This document shows, in pieces, positions 28,296 through 43,143 of a DNA stretch of 50,261 nt. The translations under genes were made by a program, and so were the position numbers. Positions within the stretch are counted from its first letter, which is position 1; each line of letters opens with the position of its first letter. This DNA is from Bacillus sp. AFS037270. GTDB taxonomy: Bacteria; Bacillota; Bacilli; Bacillales_B; DSM-18226. The stretch lies in NCBI RefSeq assembly GCF_002585305.1, contig NZ_NUNF01000028.1, positions 1 to 50,261 on the forward strand. Reading direction: 5' to 3'. Below the pieces are notes generated by a model. It made no database searches. It was given only the letters and a program-made list of their open reading frames with translations, and was not told where the DNA came from.

Positions 28296-30475
28296 AATGG
28301 CTTATATCAATCCTTCTAACCTTACAAACCACCTCAACCGTACTCATCCACCCGCCCATACCAAAATCCACACAAGTAGCGATTGTTGTACTAAAACAAC
28401 CGCAATCCGAGCAAGAAATCAAGCAAATAATCACCCCCTATAAAGACGTAAAACTAAGACGGATTTTTCGGGAAGCACTCGATGGTTTTTCTATTGAGGC
28501 CAGCCCTGAGGCCATCTTGAGGCTAAGCAAACAACAGCGCATCCTCACTGTATCGCCTGTCGCTAAATACCAGGCGGAATCAGAAGAGGGCGTCAAAATC
28601 ATTGGCGGGGAAGAAGTGCGCCGAATCTTTGACCACCACAACCAACGCCTCACCGGCAAAGGGATCACTGTCGGGGTCATTGATACCGGGGTAGACTATA
28701 CTCACCCTGATTTAAAAAGCAATTATGCTGGCGGCCACGACCTTGTCGACAATGACAGAGATCCGATGGAGACCCTCGCGGTCGGCAAAGCGACCATCCA
28801 TGGCACCCATGTCGCCGGAATCATTGCGGCAAATGGAAAAATAAAAGGCGTTGCCCCTGAGGCCAAAATTGTTGCTTACCGCGCGCTCGGGCCTGGCGGG
28901 GGTGGAACGACGGAGCAGGTACTCGCCGCGATTGAACAAGCGATCAAAGACAAAGTGGATGTTGTTAACCTTTCCCTAGGAAATGATATTAACGGACCTG
29001 ACCTGCCGATCTCCCTCGCTTTAAACCGTGCCGTTGATAAGGGCATTGTTGCCGTGGCAGCTTCCGGGAATTCCGGCCCGAGTGTGTGGACAGTCGGTTC
29101 CCCTGGCACCGCCTCCAAGGCGATATCTGTGGGGGCATCGACGCCGACAATGGAAATCCCTTCGTTAATAATAGAAGGAAGTCGGAAACTAATGCGCGTC
29201 CAGCCATTAGACGGTTCAGCAAACTGGGGTCTTGATCGCTCGCTCGAATTAGCCGACGGCGGCTTAGGTCGTAAAGAGGACCTTCACAATGTTCAGGGGA
29301 AAATGTTGCTAATCAAACGTGGGACGATAGCGTTTACCGAAAAAGCAAAGAACGCCTATGAAGCGGGGGCAAAAGCGGTATTGATTTACAATAACTTGAG
29401 CGGCAGCTTCATGGGCAACCTCGATGCTCCGATGAACATCCCAGTCGGAGCACTCGCTCAGGGTGACGGAGTGATTTTACAAAAAAGATTAAAAGAACAT
29501 AGTGTGGCGGCAAGGGTTCTAATAAGCGAAGAGCGCGACCGGCTCGCGGACTTCAGTTCCCGGGGGCCTGTAACGGGAACATGGGAAATAAAGCCCGATA
29601 TTGTCGCGCCGGGGGTGGCCATCAATTCGACGATTCCAGGCGGATACTTATCGCTGCAAGGCACCAGTATGGCCGCACCGCATGTGGCGGGGGCTTGTGC
29701 GTTAATTAAGCAGGCGCACCCGGAGTGGACGCCGGCGCAGATTAAGGCAGCGTTGATGAATACGGCCAAACCAATCGGGCCAAACAACGACGCCATATAC
29801 CGCACGTATGAGCAGGGGGCTGGCCGCATTCAGGTTGATGACGCCATTCAGACCACGTCGCTCGTAACCCCAAGCAGCCTGCGCTTTGGGAAATATACCG
29901 AGGAGAACAATAGCCATAAGGCCATATTAAAAATAGAAAATACGGGTGAGAAAACGCAGCGCTATTCTTTTAAAATTCCGCACCAAGTCGAGGGTGTCAG
30001 CTGGCGGTTTCCGTTATCGTTTACGCTCGGACCAAGGGAGTCTAAAGAAATTACCATCGTATTGCAAATAGACCCGCAAGTTTTTAAAAGGAAGATCCAT
30101 GATGGTTTTCTCCAGCTTGAGGCAGGTTCAGAGTTGATTCAAATCCCTTATCTGTATGTACTCGAGGAGCCGGGATATCCGAGGGTGATGGGCTTTGATT
30201 TTGCGTATGGCGACAGACCGGGAGAATACCGCTATGAGGTGTACCTGCCAGGTGGGGCTGAGGAGTTTGGCATTGCATTGTTTAACCCGGAGGATTACCG
30301 GTTTGTCGGCTTCCTAGATACGGAAACAAATGTGAAAAAGGGGCAGCTCCGCAAGATCATCCCGAAAGAGCAGCTGCCGGCACCAGGTACTTATCTTGTA
30401 AAGGTTTTTGCGAAAAAGGCAGGTAAGGAGGATTTTATCGAGAGGATGATCATGGTCGAAAAGAAGGATGACTAG
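28292..30475 (+). CDS. Vpr-like subtilisin-family serine protease (727 aa)
   Basis: Secreted S8 protease precursor. A short hydrophobic N-terminus (WLISILLTLQTTSTVLI) is a probable signal peptide. An I9-like propeptide covers ~27-95 and the catalytic domain carries Asp131 (VIDTGVDYTHPDL), His170 (HGTHVAGI), Asn260 (ASGNSGP) and Ser459 (GTSMAAPHVAGA). A PA domain is inserted at about 285-410, as in Vpr. A C-terminal ~200-residue beta-rich region (Fn3/DUF-like) completes it. The signal peptide is weaker than usual, with only Lys2 as positive charge. It is coupled to the NERD gene, an unusual partner. Substrate is unknown. Confidence 0.88.
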   Translation: MKWLISILLTLQTTSTVLIHPPIPKSTQVAIVVLKQPQSEQEIKQIITPYKDVKLRRIFREALDGFSIEASPEAILRLSKQQRILTVSPVAKYQAESEEGVKIIGGEEVRRIFDHHNQRLTGKGITVGVIDTGVDYTHPDLKSNYAGGHDLVDNDRDPMETLAVGKATIHGTHVAGIIAANGKIKGVAPEAKIVAYRALGPGGGGTTEQVLAAIEQAIKDKVDVVNLSLGNDINGPDLPISLALNRAVDKGIVAVAASGNSGPSVWTVGSPGTASKAISVGASTPTMEIPSLIIEGSRKLMRVQPLDGSANWGLDRSLELADGGLGRKEDLHNVQGKMLLIKRGTIAFTEKAKNAYEAGAKAVLIYNNLSGSFMGNLDAPMNIPVGALAQGDGVILQKRLKEHSVAARVLISEERDRLADFSSRGPVTGTWEIKPDIVAPGVAINSTIPGGYLSLQGTSMAAPHVAGACALIKQAHPEWTPAQIKAALMNTAKPIGPNNDAIYRTYEQGAGRIQVDDAIQTTSLVTPSSLRFGKYTEENNSHKAILKIENTGEKTQRYSFKIPHQVEGVSWRFPLSFTLGPRESKEITIVLQIDPQVFKRKIHDGFLQLEAGSELIQIPYLYVLEEPGYPRVMGFDFAYGDRPGEYRYEVYLPGGAEEFGIALFNPEDYRFVGFLDTETNVKKGQLRKIIPKEQLPAPGTYLVKVFAKKAGKEDFIERMIMVEKKDD

Positions 30476-30480
30476 AATCA

Positions 30481-30513
30481 AGGCTGGGGCAATAGGTACT
30501 CCAGCCTTTTATT
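30481..30513 (+). terminator. Terminator after the protease gene
   Basis: AGGCTGG pairs with CCAGCCT across a 13-base loop, followed by TTTATT. Confidence 0.8.
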
Positions 30514-30704
30514 ATCTAAAAAAAGTCCAAAAAGAGCACTTAAACAGGTGTTAAAAAATAATTATTCATGAGAATTAGATTAAAATTCAATTAAAAGTTC
30601 ACAAAATAGACACAAATTAGACTAAAATTATTCAAAATTTACAATACAATTAAAGAGTTAACAAAGGTGTCAAAGATTCAGAAATTATTAATAGTAGATT
30701 GTGG

Positions 30705-30752
30705 TATAATTCACGTAAATTCATTGACATTGACAAGTGGCTATTGTATGCT
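30705..30752 (+). promoter_or_regulatory. Candidate atp operon promoters
   Basis: An extended -10 (TGG-TATAAT, 30705-30710, no clear -35) and a fuller promoter TTGACA (30724-30729), 17 bases, TATGCT (30747-30752) lie 118-165 bases before the first gene. The rest of the 394-base gap 30476-30869 is very AT-rich without a visible gene. Confidence 0.55.
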
Positions 30753-30869
30753 AACAAAGGGTGTCAATGATAGGGTTTTCATGTCGATTTATCTATATAA
30801 AGATAGTTTCTATGGAATGTATTTGTCACTTGCCATTTGACATTCTCTCCAGAGTGAGGATGTGATCAT

Positions 30870-31094
30870 ATGCGTCAAAATAACCGCAACCCATTCCAAG
30901 CAATGGCGTTAATGTCCGCGATTGTCTCCCAGTTAGTTGGCTCCATTCTCATAGGTATTTTTGCCGGCAGATGGCTGGATCGGCATTGGAATACCGAACC
31001 AATTTTCTTAATAATCGGACTGCTTTTGGGACTGGCAGCGGGAACTTATTCTATGCTTCTTTCAATTCGCCATTTCTATTCAGGAGATAAATAA
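30870..31094 (+). CDS. AtpZ/AtpI-like small membrane protein (74 aa)
   Basis: Two-helix protein (AIVSQLVGSILIGIFAGRWLD and IFLIIGLLLGLAAGTYSMLL) with the family feature of a glycine-rich first helix ending GRWLDRHW. Such AtpZ-type proteins stand at the head of atp operons in bacilli, next to AtpI, and have been linked to divalent-cation transport or c-ring assembly. It stops 2 bases before the atpI start. First gene of the operon. Confidence 0.8.
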   Translation: MRQNNRNPFQAMALMSAIVSQLVGSILIGIFAGRWLDRHWNTEPIFLIIGLLLGLAAGTYSMLLSIRHFYSGDK

Positions 31095-31096
31095 TA

Positions 31097-31471
31097 ATGC
31101 CAGATTTCAGAGTCATGTACAACAGGCAAAAGAAATGGATATTCTACTTGTTGGCCATATATGTTCTTGGCTGGGGCTTCACGACGTACCATACGATCTT
31201 TTTAGGATTGGTTTTAGGGACATGCTTCGGTTTTCTTAACCTTTTACTCCTGGTAAGGAAGACTGAGAAGTTTGATAAACAAGTATCAGAGGGGAAAAAA
31301 CCCCGGTCTCTAGGCTCCTTATCAAGGATGGCGACAGCGGGTATTGGAGCAGCAATCGCCTTGAAGTACCCGGAATATTTTAATATTTTTACCTATGTGA
31401 TAGGACTAATGACATCCTATATTGTCATTATGATAGATTATTTTTACAATGCAATGCATCAACATAAATGA
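31097..31471 (+). CDS. atpI: ATP synthase assembly protein I (124 aa)
   Basis: Four-helix membrane protein thought to act as c-ring assembly factor. Hydrophobic segments lie at about 15-32, 35-53, 75-92 and 96-115, with a basic loop (VRKTEKFDKQVSEGKKPR). Position between the AtpZ-like gene and atpB and its length fit AtpI. Sequence conservation in this family is low, so identity rests partly on context. Confidence 0.85.
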   Translation: MPDFRVMYNRQKKWIFYLLAIYVLGWGFTTYHTIFLGLVLGTCFGFLNLLLLVRKTEKFDKQVSEGKKPRSLGSLSRMATAGIGAAIALKYPEYFNIFTYVIGLMTSYIVIMIDYFYNAMHQHK

Positions 31472-31487
31472 AGGGGAAGTGAGGTGA

Positions 31488-32207
<720 letters not shown>

Positions 32208-32265
32208 AATAACCGTTCATAGTCATGAACAAAAACAAAAAAATATTATGTTTTCATACATTTAA

Positions 32266-32505
<240 letters not shown>

Positions 32506-32534
32506 AATTGGAAAATTCCAGGTGGCGAAGATAA

Positions 32535-36185
<3,651 letters not shown>

Positions 36186-36190
36186 TGCTT

Positions 36191-36203
36191 GGTGACAGGC
36201 ACC
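36191..36203. repeat. GGTGACAGGCACC repeat inside the atp operon
   Basis: An exact 13-base core five bases after the atpG stop, followed by ATTACC as in the copy upstream of glyA. It stands in an unusually long 200-base gap between atpG and atpD, which holds no visible gene. Confidence 0.85.
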
Positions 36204-36352
36204 ATTACCAACACGCCTTTAGTGAAAATGGACGCTGTTCAGTGACCTTGATGAGTATCGTAGTGAGAAATGGTGGAGCGCTCCTATTTTCTTATTACAA
36301 TGGTTACGAGTAAGGTGCAGGAACAAGGTTCATTTTTCAGAAGGATGTTTGA

Positions 36353-37807
<1,455 letters not shown>

Positions 37808-37825
37808 AGAGAGCCAGGAGGGTAA

Positions 37826-38236
<411 letters not shown>

Positions 38237-38245
38237 ATATAATTT

Positions 38246-38279
38246 AAAACCTCTCTGGTGTCTGCCGGAGGGGTTTTTT
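38246..38279 (+). terminator. Terminator of the atp operon
   Basis: AAAACCTCTC pairs with GAGGGGTTTT (one wobble) across a 12-base loop, ending in six T residues. Confidence 0.88.
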
Positions 38280-38482
38280 GTGTTTACAAAAGGAAAATCA
38301 TTTTCTATATAAGCTATTTTATTTTTAAATAAATAATTTTTTTCTATCAGAATTGCTGTTATTATGATATTTTTATCTAATAAAGAAGTATTCTACAATA
38401 CTAAATTCGTTAATCGAAAAATAGTAAATAAAGTATTTATCAATCCGTAACAAATTGTTTGAAAGTTTTAGCTATTTCGATA

Positions 38483-38520
38483 TTGACGACAAACGTTATA
38501 ACATGTAATAATATATTATA
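38483..38520 (+). promoter_or_regulatory. Promoter and candidate FrlR operator of the transport operon
   Basis: TTGACG (38483-38488), a 17-base spacer and TAATAA (38506-38511). Over the -10 lies a 22-base stretch (38499-38520) starting TAACAT and ending ATTATA that is identical at 20 of 22 positions to 45249-45270 at the frlB promoter; it includes the palindrome ATAATATATTAT (38508-38519). The rest of the 418-base gap from atpC is AT-rich and empty. Confidence 0.65.
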
Positions 38521-38598
38521 ATACAACAGGTGATAAACGCTGACAGATTAGGTCGAAGGAGGATGAACAAAAGAGTAAACATATTGGTTTAGTTCTTT

Positions 38599-38613
38599 AT
38601 GAAAGCGGTTTAA
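38599..38613 (+). promoter_or_regulatory. cre-like site for CcpA
   Basis: ATGAAAGCGGTTTAA matches the cre consensus WTGNAANCGNWNNCW at all but one fixed position (A in place of the final C). It lies between the promoter and the solute-binding protein gene, where CcpA would act as a roadblock. Carbon repression of fructosamine use is plausible. Confidence 0.45.
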
Positions 38614-38654
38614 AAACTTTTGCCATGAGAGTGAATTTACTGGGGGGAATGTAT

Positions 38655-39932
38655 GTGAAACGTTGGTTTAGTGTAGCTGTCATTATTTTAATGGTTATGT
38701 CATTAATTATCGGTTGTTCCTCAAAAAGCACTACTTCAAAATCAAAAGATGGAAAGACTACGATCACATTTTTTTACCGTTGGCCAAATGAGCCGTACAA
38801 GTCCTATTTTAAAAGTGTTATTGCCGAGTTTGAAAAACAAAATCCTAACATTAAAGTCGAAGAGGTAACCGCATTAAACGATGATTATAAGCAAAAAGCA
38901 AATGTTCTTTTAGGAAGCCAGAATCCACCTGATGTATTCTTTAGCTGGGCTGGAGAATATGGACAAAAGTTTATAAGAGATGGTGTGGCGTTAGATCTGA
39001 CAAAATACTATCAAGATGACACTGAGTGGTCTAACCAGTTAATCAGCTCACAAGTAGACTTCTTTAAAAAGGATGACAAAGTCTATGGAGTACCGCTTTT
39101 TACAGACAGCAAGCTATTCTTCTATAACAAAGATTTATTTGATAAGTTGGGATTGAAAGCACCAACTACTTGGGATGAGTTCATGAACGTATTGGCAACG
39201 ATTAAAAAGAATGGAACAACGCCAATCATCCTGGGAAATAAATCACCTTGGGCTGCTGCTCACTATGTAACAGCTTTGAATCAGCGTTTAGTTCCTAAGG
39301 AAGTGCTGGACAAAGATCTTAGCTATCAGGGGGCCAAGTTTACCGACCCTGGATATGTAGAGGCATTAAAGAAATTAAATGAATTAAGACCATATTTTAA
39401 TGACGACCCAAATGCAGTCGCACACGATGAAGCAAGAGGCCTCTTCCTTGGCGGGAAGGCAGCAATCACATTCCTAGAAACACAGGAAATTACGTATATG
39501 AAAGATGCAACGTTTAAATGGGATACATTTAAGGTACCAACGATTGATGGGGCAAAAGGGGATCAGGGCGGTTTAATCGGCGCACCTGAAGGCTTTATGA
39601 TTCACAGTAAATCTACTCATCCGAAAGAAGCGATGGCGTTCTTGAAGTTTATGACGTCTAAGGCAAATGGAGAAAAGTTAATTAAGGATACTGGATTAGC
39701 TAGCACCGTTGTTGACGCTGTCAATGAGAATAGCGCAACGAAAGAAGAAGTAAAAGCAATGGATTTAATTAAGGAACAGAAAAATATGTTGATCTGGACT
39801 GATAGTGCGTTAGACAGCCGAATCTTCAAACCATACGGTGATGGAGTACAAACGATGCTTGGCGGCGGAATGAAGCCTGCAGATGTTATGAAGAGTGTTC
39901 AAGAAGCAGCAAAACAAGTGTATAACAAGTAA
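38655..39932 (+). CDS. frlO: ABC transporter solute-binding lipoprotein, FrlO-like (425 aa)
   Basis: Family 1 sugar-binding protein. The signal (MKRWFSVAVIILMVMSLIIGC) has its lipobox Cys at residue 21, so it is anchored outside the membrane. Typical features are ITFFYRWPNEPY, the ligand cleft segments PDVFFSWAGEYGQ and YGVPLFTDSKLFFYNKDLFDKLGL and the hinge GLIGAPEGFMI. GTG 38655 is preferred, seven bases after GGGGGG, over ATG 38649 or 38625. With frlN-, frlM-, deglycase and kinase-like genes it most likely binds fructosamines (Amadori compounds). No ATPase gene is in the cluster; the shared MsmX-type ATPase is expected elsewhere. Confidence 0.85.
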   Translation: MKRWFSVAVIILMVMSLIIGCSSKSTTSKSKDGKTTITFFYRWPNEPYKSYFKSVIAEFEKQNPNIKVEEVTALNDDYKQKANVLLGSQNPPDVFFSWAGEYGQKFIRDGVALDLTKYYQDDTEWSNQLISSQVDFFKKDDKVYGVPLFTDSKLFFYNKDLFDKLGLKAPTTWDEFMNVLATIKKNGTTPIILGNKSPWAAAHYVTALNQRLVPKEVLDKDLSYQGAKFTDPGYVEALKKLNELRPYFNDDPNAVAHDEARGLFLGGKAAITFLETQEITYMKDATFKWDTFKVPTIDGAKGDQGGLIGAPEGFMIHSKSTHPKEAMAFLKFMTSKANGEKLIKDTGLASTVVDAVNENSATKEEVKAMDLIKEQKNMLIWTDSALDSRIFKPYGDGVQTMLGGGMKPADVMKSVQEAAKQVYNK

Positions 39933-39956
39933 CAGTATCTACAAATCTATCAAAGG

Positions 39957-39995
39957 TGCCGGTTAAGAGAGACAACAACTCCCTTTTAACCGGCA
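39957..39995 (+). terminator. Intercistronic hairpin between binding protein and permease genes
   Basis: TGCCGGTTAA pairs perfectly with TTAACCGGCA across a 19-base loop whose inner part (GAG/CTC) also pairs. There is no T run. Such hairpins often stabilise the binding-protein message and lower expression of the permeases. Confidence 0.65.
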
Positions 39996-40031
39996 AAATG
40001 CTAAATGATTTTGTTGTTTGGGGGGGTTAAG

Positions 40032-40907
40032 ATGCGCAGAACACGAATGGTCCCAATTCTTTACATGGCACCTGCCTTAATTATGCTGGCTTTATTTGTA
40101 TACTACCCATTAGTTCGAAATGTCGTAAATGGCTTTTATGAATGGAACCCATTTACATCAGATAGAAGCTTTGTTTTCCTAGATAATTATCTACGACTCT
40201 TTAAAGATCCTGTTTTTTACAAAGTGATAAAAAACAATATGTTATACGCGGTGATCTCTGTGATTATGCAGGTTGGTCTTGGGTTAGTGATTGCAGCGGT
40301 ACTGGAAGATAAGATTTTCAGGAGATTTTCTACCTTCTTCCGGACAACCTTTTTTATACCCGTTCTCATCTCGATGACGGTCATCGGAATCCTGTTTAGT
40401 TTTATTTACAATCCGGAAGTAGGGCTGCTAAACAGTTTCTTACGACTAATCGGACTAGGGGATTGGGCAGAGGGCTGGCTGGGCAACCCCAAAACAGCGA
40501 TTTATGCAGTCATTTTTGTCTCTCAATGGCAAAGTATTGGATATGCGGTCATGTTGTATGTACTAGCAGTGCAAAAGGTTCCAGGAGAATTATATGAAGC
40601 GGCCACCATCGATGGGGCCGGAAAGATTCGTACATTCTTCAGCATTACTGTCCCACAAGTAAAAGAAATGACCTTTGTTCTATTAATCTATACAGTGACT
40701 GGCTCGTTCTTAGTTTTTAGTGAAGTATATGTATTAACAAGTGGTGGTCCGGGGAACTCATCACAGGTTTTTAGTACATATCTCTATCAAAAAGCGTTTA
40801 TTGATAATGAACCAGGATTCGCTTCAGCGATCGCAAACGTGATTCTTGGTATCACACTTATCTTTTATTTTGTACAGAATAAATTCTTAAAAACAGGGGA
40901 GGAGTAG
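40032..40907 (+). CDS. frlN: ABC sugar permease, FrlN-like (291 aa)
   Basis: MalF-type inner-membrane component. Six hydrophobic helices; the coupling EAA motif reads EAATIDGAGKIRTFFSITVPQ near residue 190. ATG 40032 follows GGGGGGGTTAAG; an upstream in-frame start at 40005 is less supported. It is followed at 2 bases by the second permease, with which it would form a heterodimer. Confidence 0.88.
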   Translation: MRRTRMVPILYMAPALIMLALFVYYPLVRNVVNGFYEWNPFTSDRSFVFLDNYLRLFKDPVFYKVIKNNMLYAVISVIMQVGLGLVIAAVLEDKIFRRFSTFFRTTFFIPVLISMTVIGILFSFIYNPEVGLLNSFLRLIGLGDWAEGWLGNPKTAIYAVIFVSQWQSIGYAVMLYVLAVQKVPGELYEAATIDGAGKIRTFFSITVPQVKEMTFVLLIYTVTGSFLVFSEVYVLTSGGPGNSSQVFSTYLYQKAFIDNEPGFASAIANVILGITLIFYFVQNKFLKTGEE

Positions 40908-40909
40908 AA

Positions 40910-41824
40910 ATGAAGCTGGTGGAATCACAGGGAGATTCAGTAAGACAAGATGGAAAGCTCGAGGAAATTGCTGGTCTAAACTTGAAATCTACTAAAAGCA
41001 AATCTGGCTTTTCAATCGTTGTCGGATTGATCTTTCTCTTTTTACTCCTTTACTTTGCGGCCATTGCCTATCCATTGTTCTGGATGATCATTAACTCCTT
41101 TAAAACGACGGCTGCCATTTTTAACGACAGCTGGGGACTTCCAAAAGAGTGGCTGTTTTCGAATTATACGACGGCTTGGGAACAAGGGGTTTCCAGCTAC
41201 TTCATGAATAGTTTGATTATCACGGGCGGGACCTGTTTGTTGACGGTGTTAGTAAGTGCCTTGTGTGCGTATGGATTGACTCGTTTTCAAATCAAAGGCG
41301 GCAAGTTTCTGCTCTTGTTTGTTTCAGCAGGTCTGATGTTTTCCCCGCAAAGCAGTTTAATTCCGCTCTATGAGCTGGTTCAAAAGCTGGGAATCTTTGA
41401 TACTTACTGGGCATTGATTCTAACGTTTACGGCCTACCGCATTCCTTTAACCGTGCTGTTAATCCGTTCCTTTTTCCTTTCGATTCCGAAAGAGTTAGAG
41501 GAATCTGCTTACCTCGATGGGGCTAACAGCTTTAAGGTGTTTACAAAAATATTCCTGCCAATGAGCAGACCGATTCTGTTCACGGGTGTAATTTTAACCG
41601 CTTATTATGCTTGGAATGAGTTTTTATTTTCGATTCTCTTTATTCAAACAGAAGATGTTAAACCAATTACCTCTGGACTCTTAGTGTTTAAAGGTGCCTT
41701 GAGTACGAATTGGGGCGTATTGATGGCTGGTTTGGTTATTTCCGCAATTCCACTGATTGCCATCTTCCTCATGATGCAAAAATACTTTGTCCGCGGCTTA
41801 GCCGAGGGAAGTGTGAAGGGATAA
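40910..41824 (+). CDS. frlM: ABC sugar permease, FrlM-like (304 aa)
   Basis: MalG-type permease partner. A hydrophilic ~30-residue N-terminus precedes six helices. EAA motif EESAYLDGANSFKVFTKIFLPMSRP. GGGGAGGAG provides the ribosome binding site just before ATG 40910. It ends 43 bases before a long dispersed hairpin element that separates it from the deglycase gene. Confidence 0.88.
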   Translation: MKLVESQGDSVRQDGKLEEIAGLNLKSTKSKSGFSIVVGLIFLFLLLYFAAIAYPLFWMIINSFKTTAAIFNDSWGLPKEWLFSNYTTAWEQGVSSYFMNSLIITGGTCLLTVLVSALCAYGLTRFQIKGGKFLLLFVSAGLMFSPQSSLIPLYELVQKLGIFDTYWALILTFTAYRIPLTVLLIRSFFLSIPKELEESAYLDGANSFKVFTKIFLPMSRPILFTGVILTAYYAWNEFLFSILFIQTEDVKPITSGLLVFKGALSTNWGVLMAGLVISAIPLIAIFLMMQKYFVRGLAEGSVKG

Positions 41825-41867
41825 TTTTTTAAAATAGGTTCTGTTAACCAATATTGTTTTTTATACT

Positions 41868-42031
41868 CTGTTGATTGGATCGGAAGGCGCCGACTCCTCG
41901 AAAATGCTATCGCATTTTCTTCGTGCGTGGGCGGATTCGAGGATGAATTTCAATGTCCTGCGGGAGTACGGGGCCGAGGAGGCTCCCCGGCACGCCCGCG
42001 GAAAGCGAGCGCCTGGAGAGGAAATCAACAG
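41868..42031. repeat. Second CTGTTGATT/AATCAACAG hairpin element, with internal insert
   Basis: Same ends and core as the element at 18945-19080. Between GACTCC and TGCGGGAGTACGGGG it carries about 60 extra bases, including a hairpin GAAAATGC-TATC-GCATTTTC, while it lacks the ~28-base GCAGGGGAGACCCC block of the first copy. It is inside the fructosamine operon, upstream of the deglycase ribosome binding site, and could affect downstream expression. Confidence 0.85.
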
Positions 42032-42073
42032 CCAAATTTACCGGCTTAAAAATAATAATAGGGAGTGGACGCA

Positions 42074-43087
42074 ATGTTGAACTTTAGCAGAGAAAAGTAT
42101 TTAAAGGTGACAGGTGGAGCCATCGGGCTGAGAGAAGAAATTGAAAGAGTAGTAGATAAAATCTATGAAAAAGGGTTTAAAAACCTTTTCTTAATCGGAT
42201 CCGGCGGGGCAGTGGCAACCTTCTATCCATTCGAATATATAGTGAACTCAACATCTACGATTCCAGCCTATGCGGAAATTGCCGCAGAATTTATTCTACA
42301 AAATCATAAACAGTTAAGCGAAGAGTCACTAGTTATTCTATCTTCTCTATCAGGAACGACAGAGGAGACGGTTGCTGCAGCAAGATACTGTAAAGAAAGA
42401 GGAGCAACGACTATTGGCATAACTGGTGAGTACAATAAGCCGCTTGCTGACATTGTAGACTTCCCATTAGTCAACTTTGCAGAGAATGATTTTGCCAGTG
42501 ATTCCAATCAATTGGTGCTCTTCCACCTTATTTTTAGACTGATGCATAAAAATGGCGATTTCCCTGAATATGAAAGATTTGCCGCACAGCTTGAAATACT
42601 TCCAGAAAAGTTAATCGAGACAAAAGAAAAATTTGAGCCTAAAGCAGAAGCGTTTGCCATTGTTTATAAGGATGAGCCGTACCATATGGTGGTTGGTTCA
42701 GGTACCACATGGGGCCGTGCCTACTCTTATGCGATGTGTGTATTGGAAGAAATGCAATGGATTAAAACGAAATCCATCCATGCGGCGGAGTTCTTCCATG
42801 GCACCTTGGAGTTGGTTGAAGAAGATACAAGCATGATTCTGTTAAAAGGGGAAGATGAAACTCGTCCACTAATGAATCGTGTTGAGCGGTTTGCTGAACA
42901 GTATACGAAGAAATTAACGGTTCTTGATACAAAAGACTATGCACTAGATGGAATCAGTTTGGAGTTCAGAAAATATTTATCACCAATTGTTACGTCGACT
43001 CTTCTCCAAAGACTTAGCGTTCACCTAGAGGATAAACGGAATCACTCTTTAGAGATTCGAAGATATTACCGGACAGTAGCATATTAA
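42074..43087 (+). CDS. SIS-domain fructosamine-6-phosphate deglycase paralogue (337 aa)
   Basis: Two SIS domains as in FrlB/GlmS-type sugar isomerases: LFLIGSGGAVATFYP with SLSGTTEETVAAARY in the first, and HMVVGSGTTWGRAYSYAMCVLEEMQW with HAAEFFHGTLELVEE in the second; the tail is RNHSLEIRRYYRTVAY. It is clearly related to, but distinct from, the frlB copy at 44.2 kb. It probably cleaves a phosphorylated Amadori product to glucose 6-phosphate and an amine. ATG 42074 has GGGAG eight bases upstream; GTG 42065 is inside that site. It precedes the kinase gene by 56 bases. Substrate difference between the paralogues is unknown. Confidence 0.82.
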   Translation: MLNFSREKYLKVTGGAIGLREEIERVVDKIYEKGFKNLFLIGSGGAVATFYPFEYIVNSTSTIPAYAEIAAEFILQNHKQLSEESLVILSSLSGTTEETVAAARYCKERGATTIGITGEYNKPLADIVDFPLVNFAENDFASDSNQLVLFHLIFRLMHKNGDFPEYERFAAQLEILPEKLIETKEKFEPKAEAFAIVYKDEPYHMVVGSGTTWGRAYSYAMCVLEEMQWIKTKSIHAAEFFHGTLELVEEDTSMILLKGEDETRPLMNRVERFAEQYTKKLTVLDTKDYALDGISLEFRKYLSPIVTSTLLQRLSVHLEDKRNHSLEIRRYYRTVAY

Positions 43088-43143
43088 AAAGCGTAAGGGA
43101 AAGAGGATATCTTTCCCTTATTCACTAATGGGAGGAACAATTT

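Noticed and set aside
41871..42080. Reading frame of 69 codons across the second hairpin element
   Set aside because: It lies wholly in the dispersed repeat and its composition follows the palindromes; there is no ribosome binding site or family resemblance.
42106..42118. GGTGACAGG in the start of the deglycase gene resembling the dispersed core
   Set aside because: Only the first nine bases match and there is no pairing arm; the codons encode a normal KVTGG segment.
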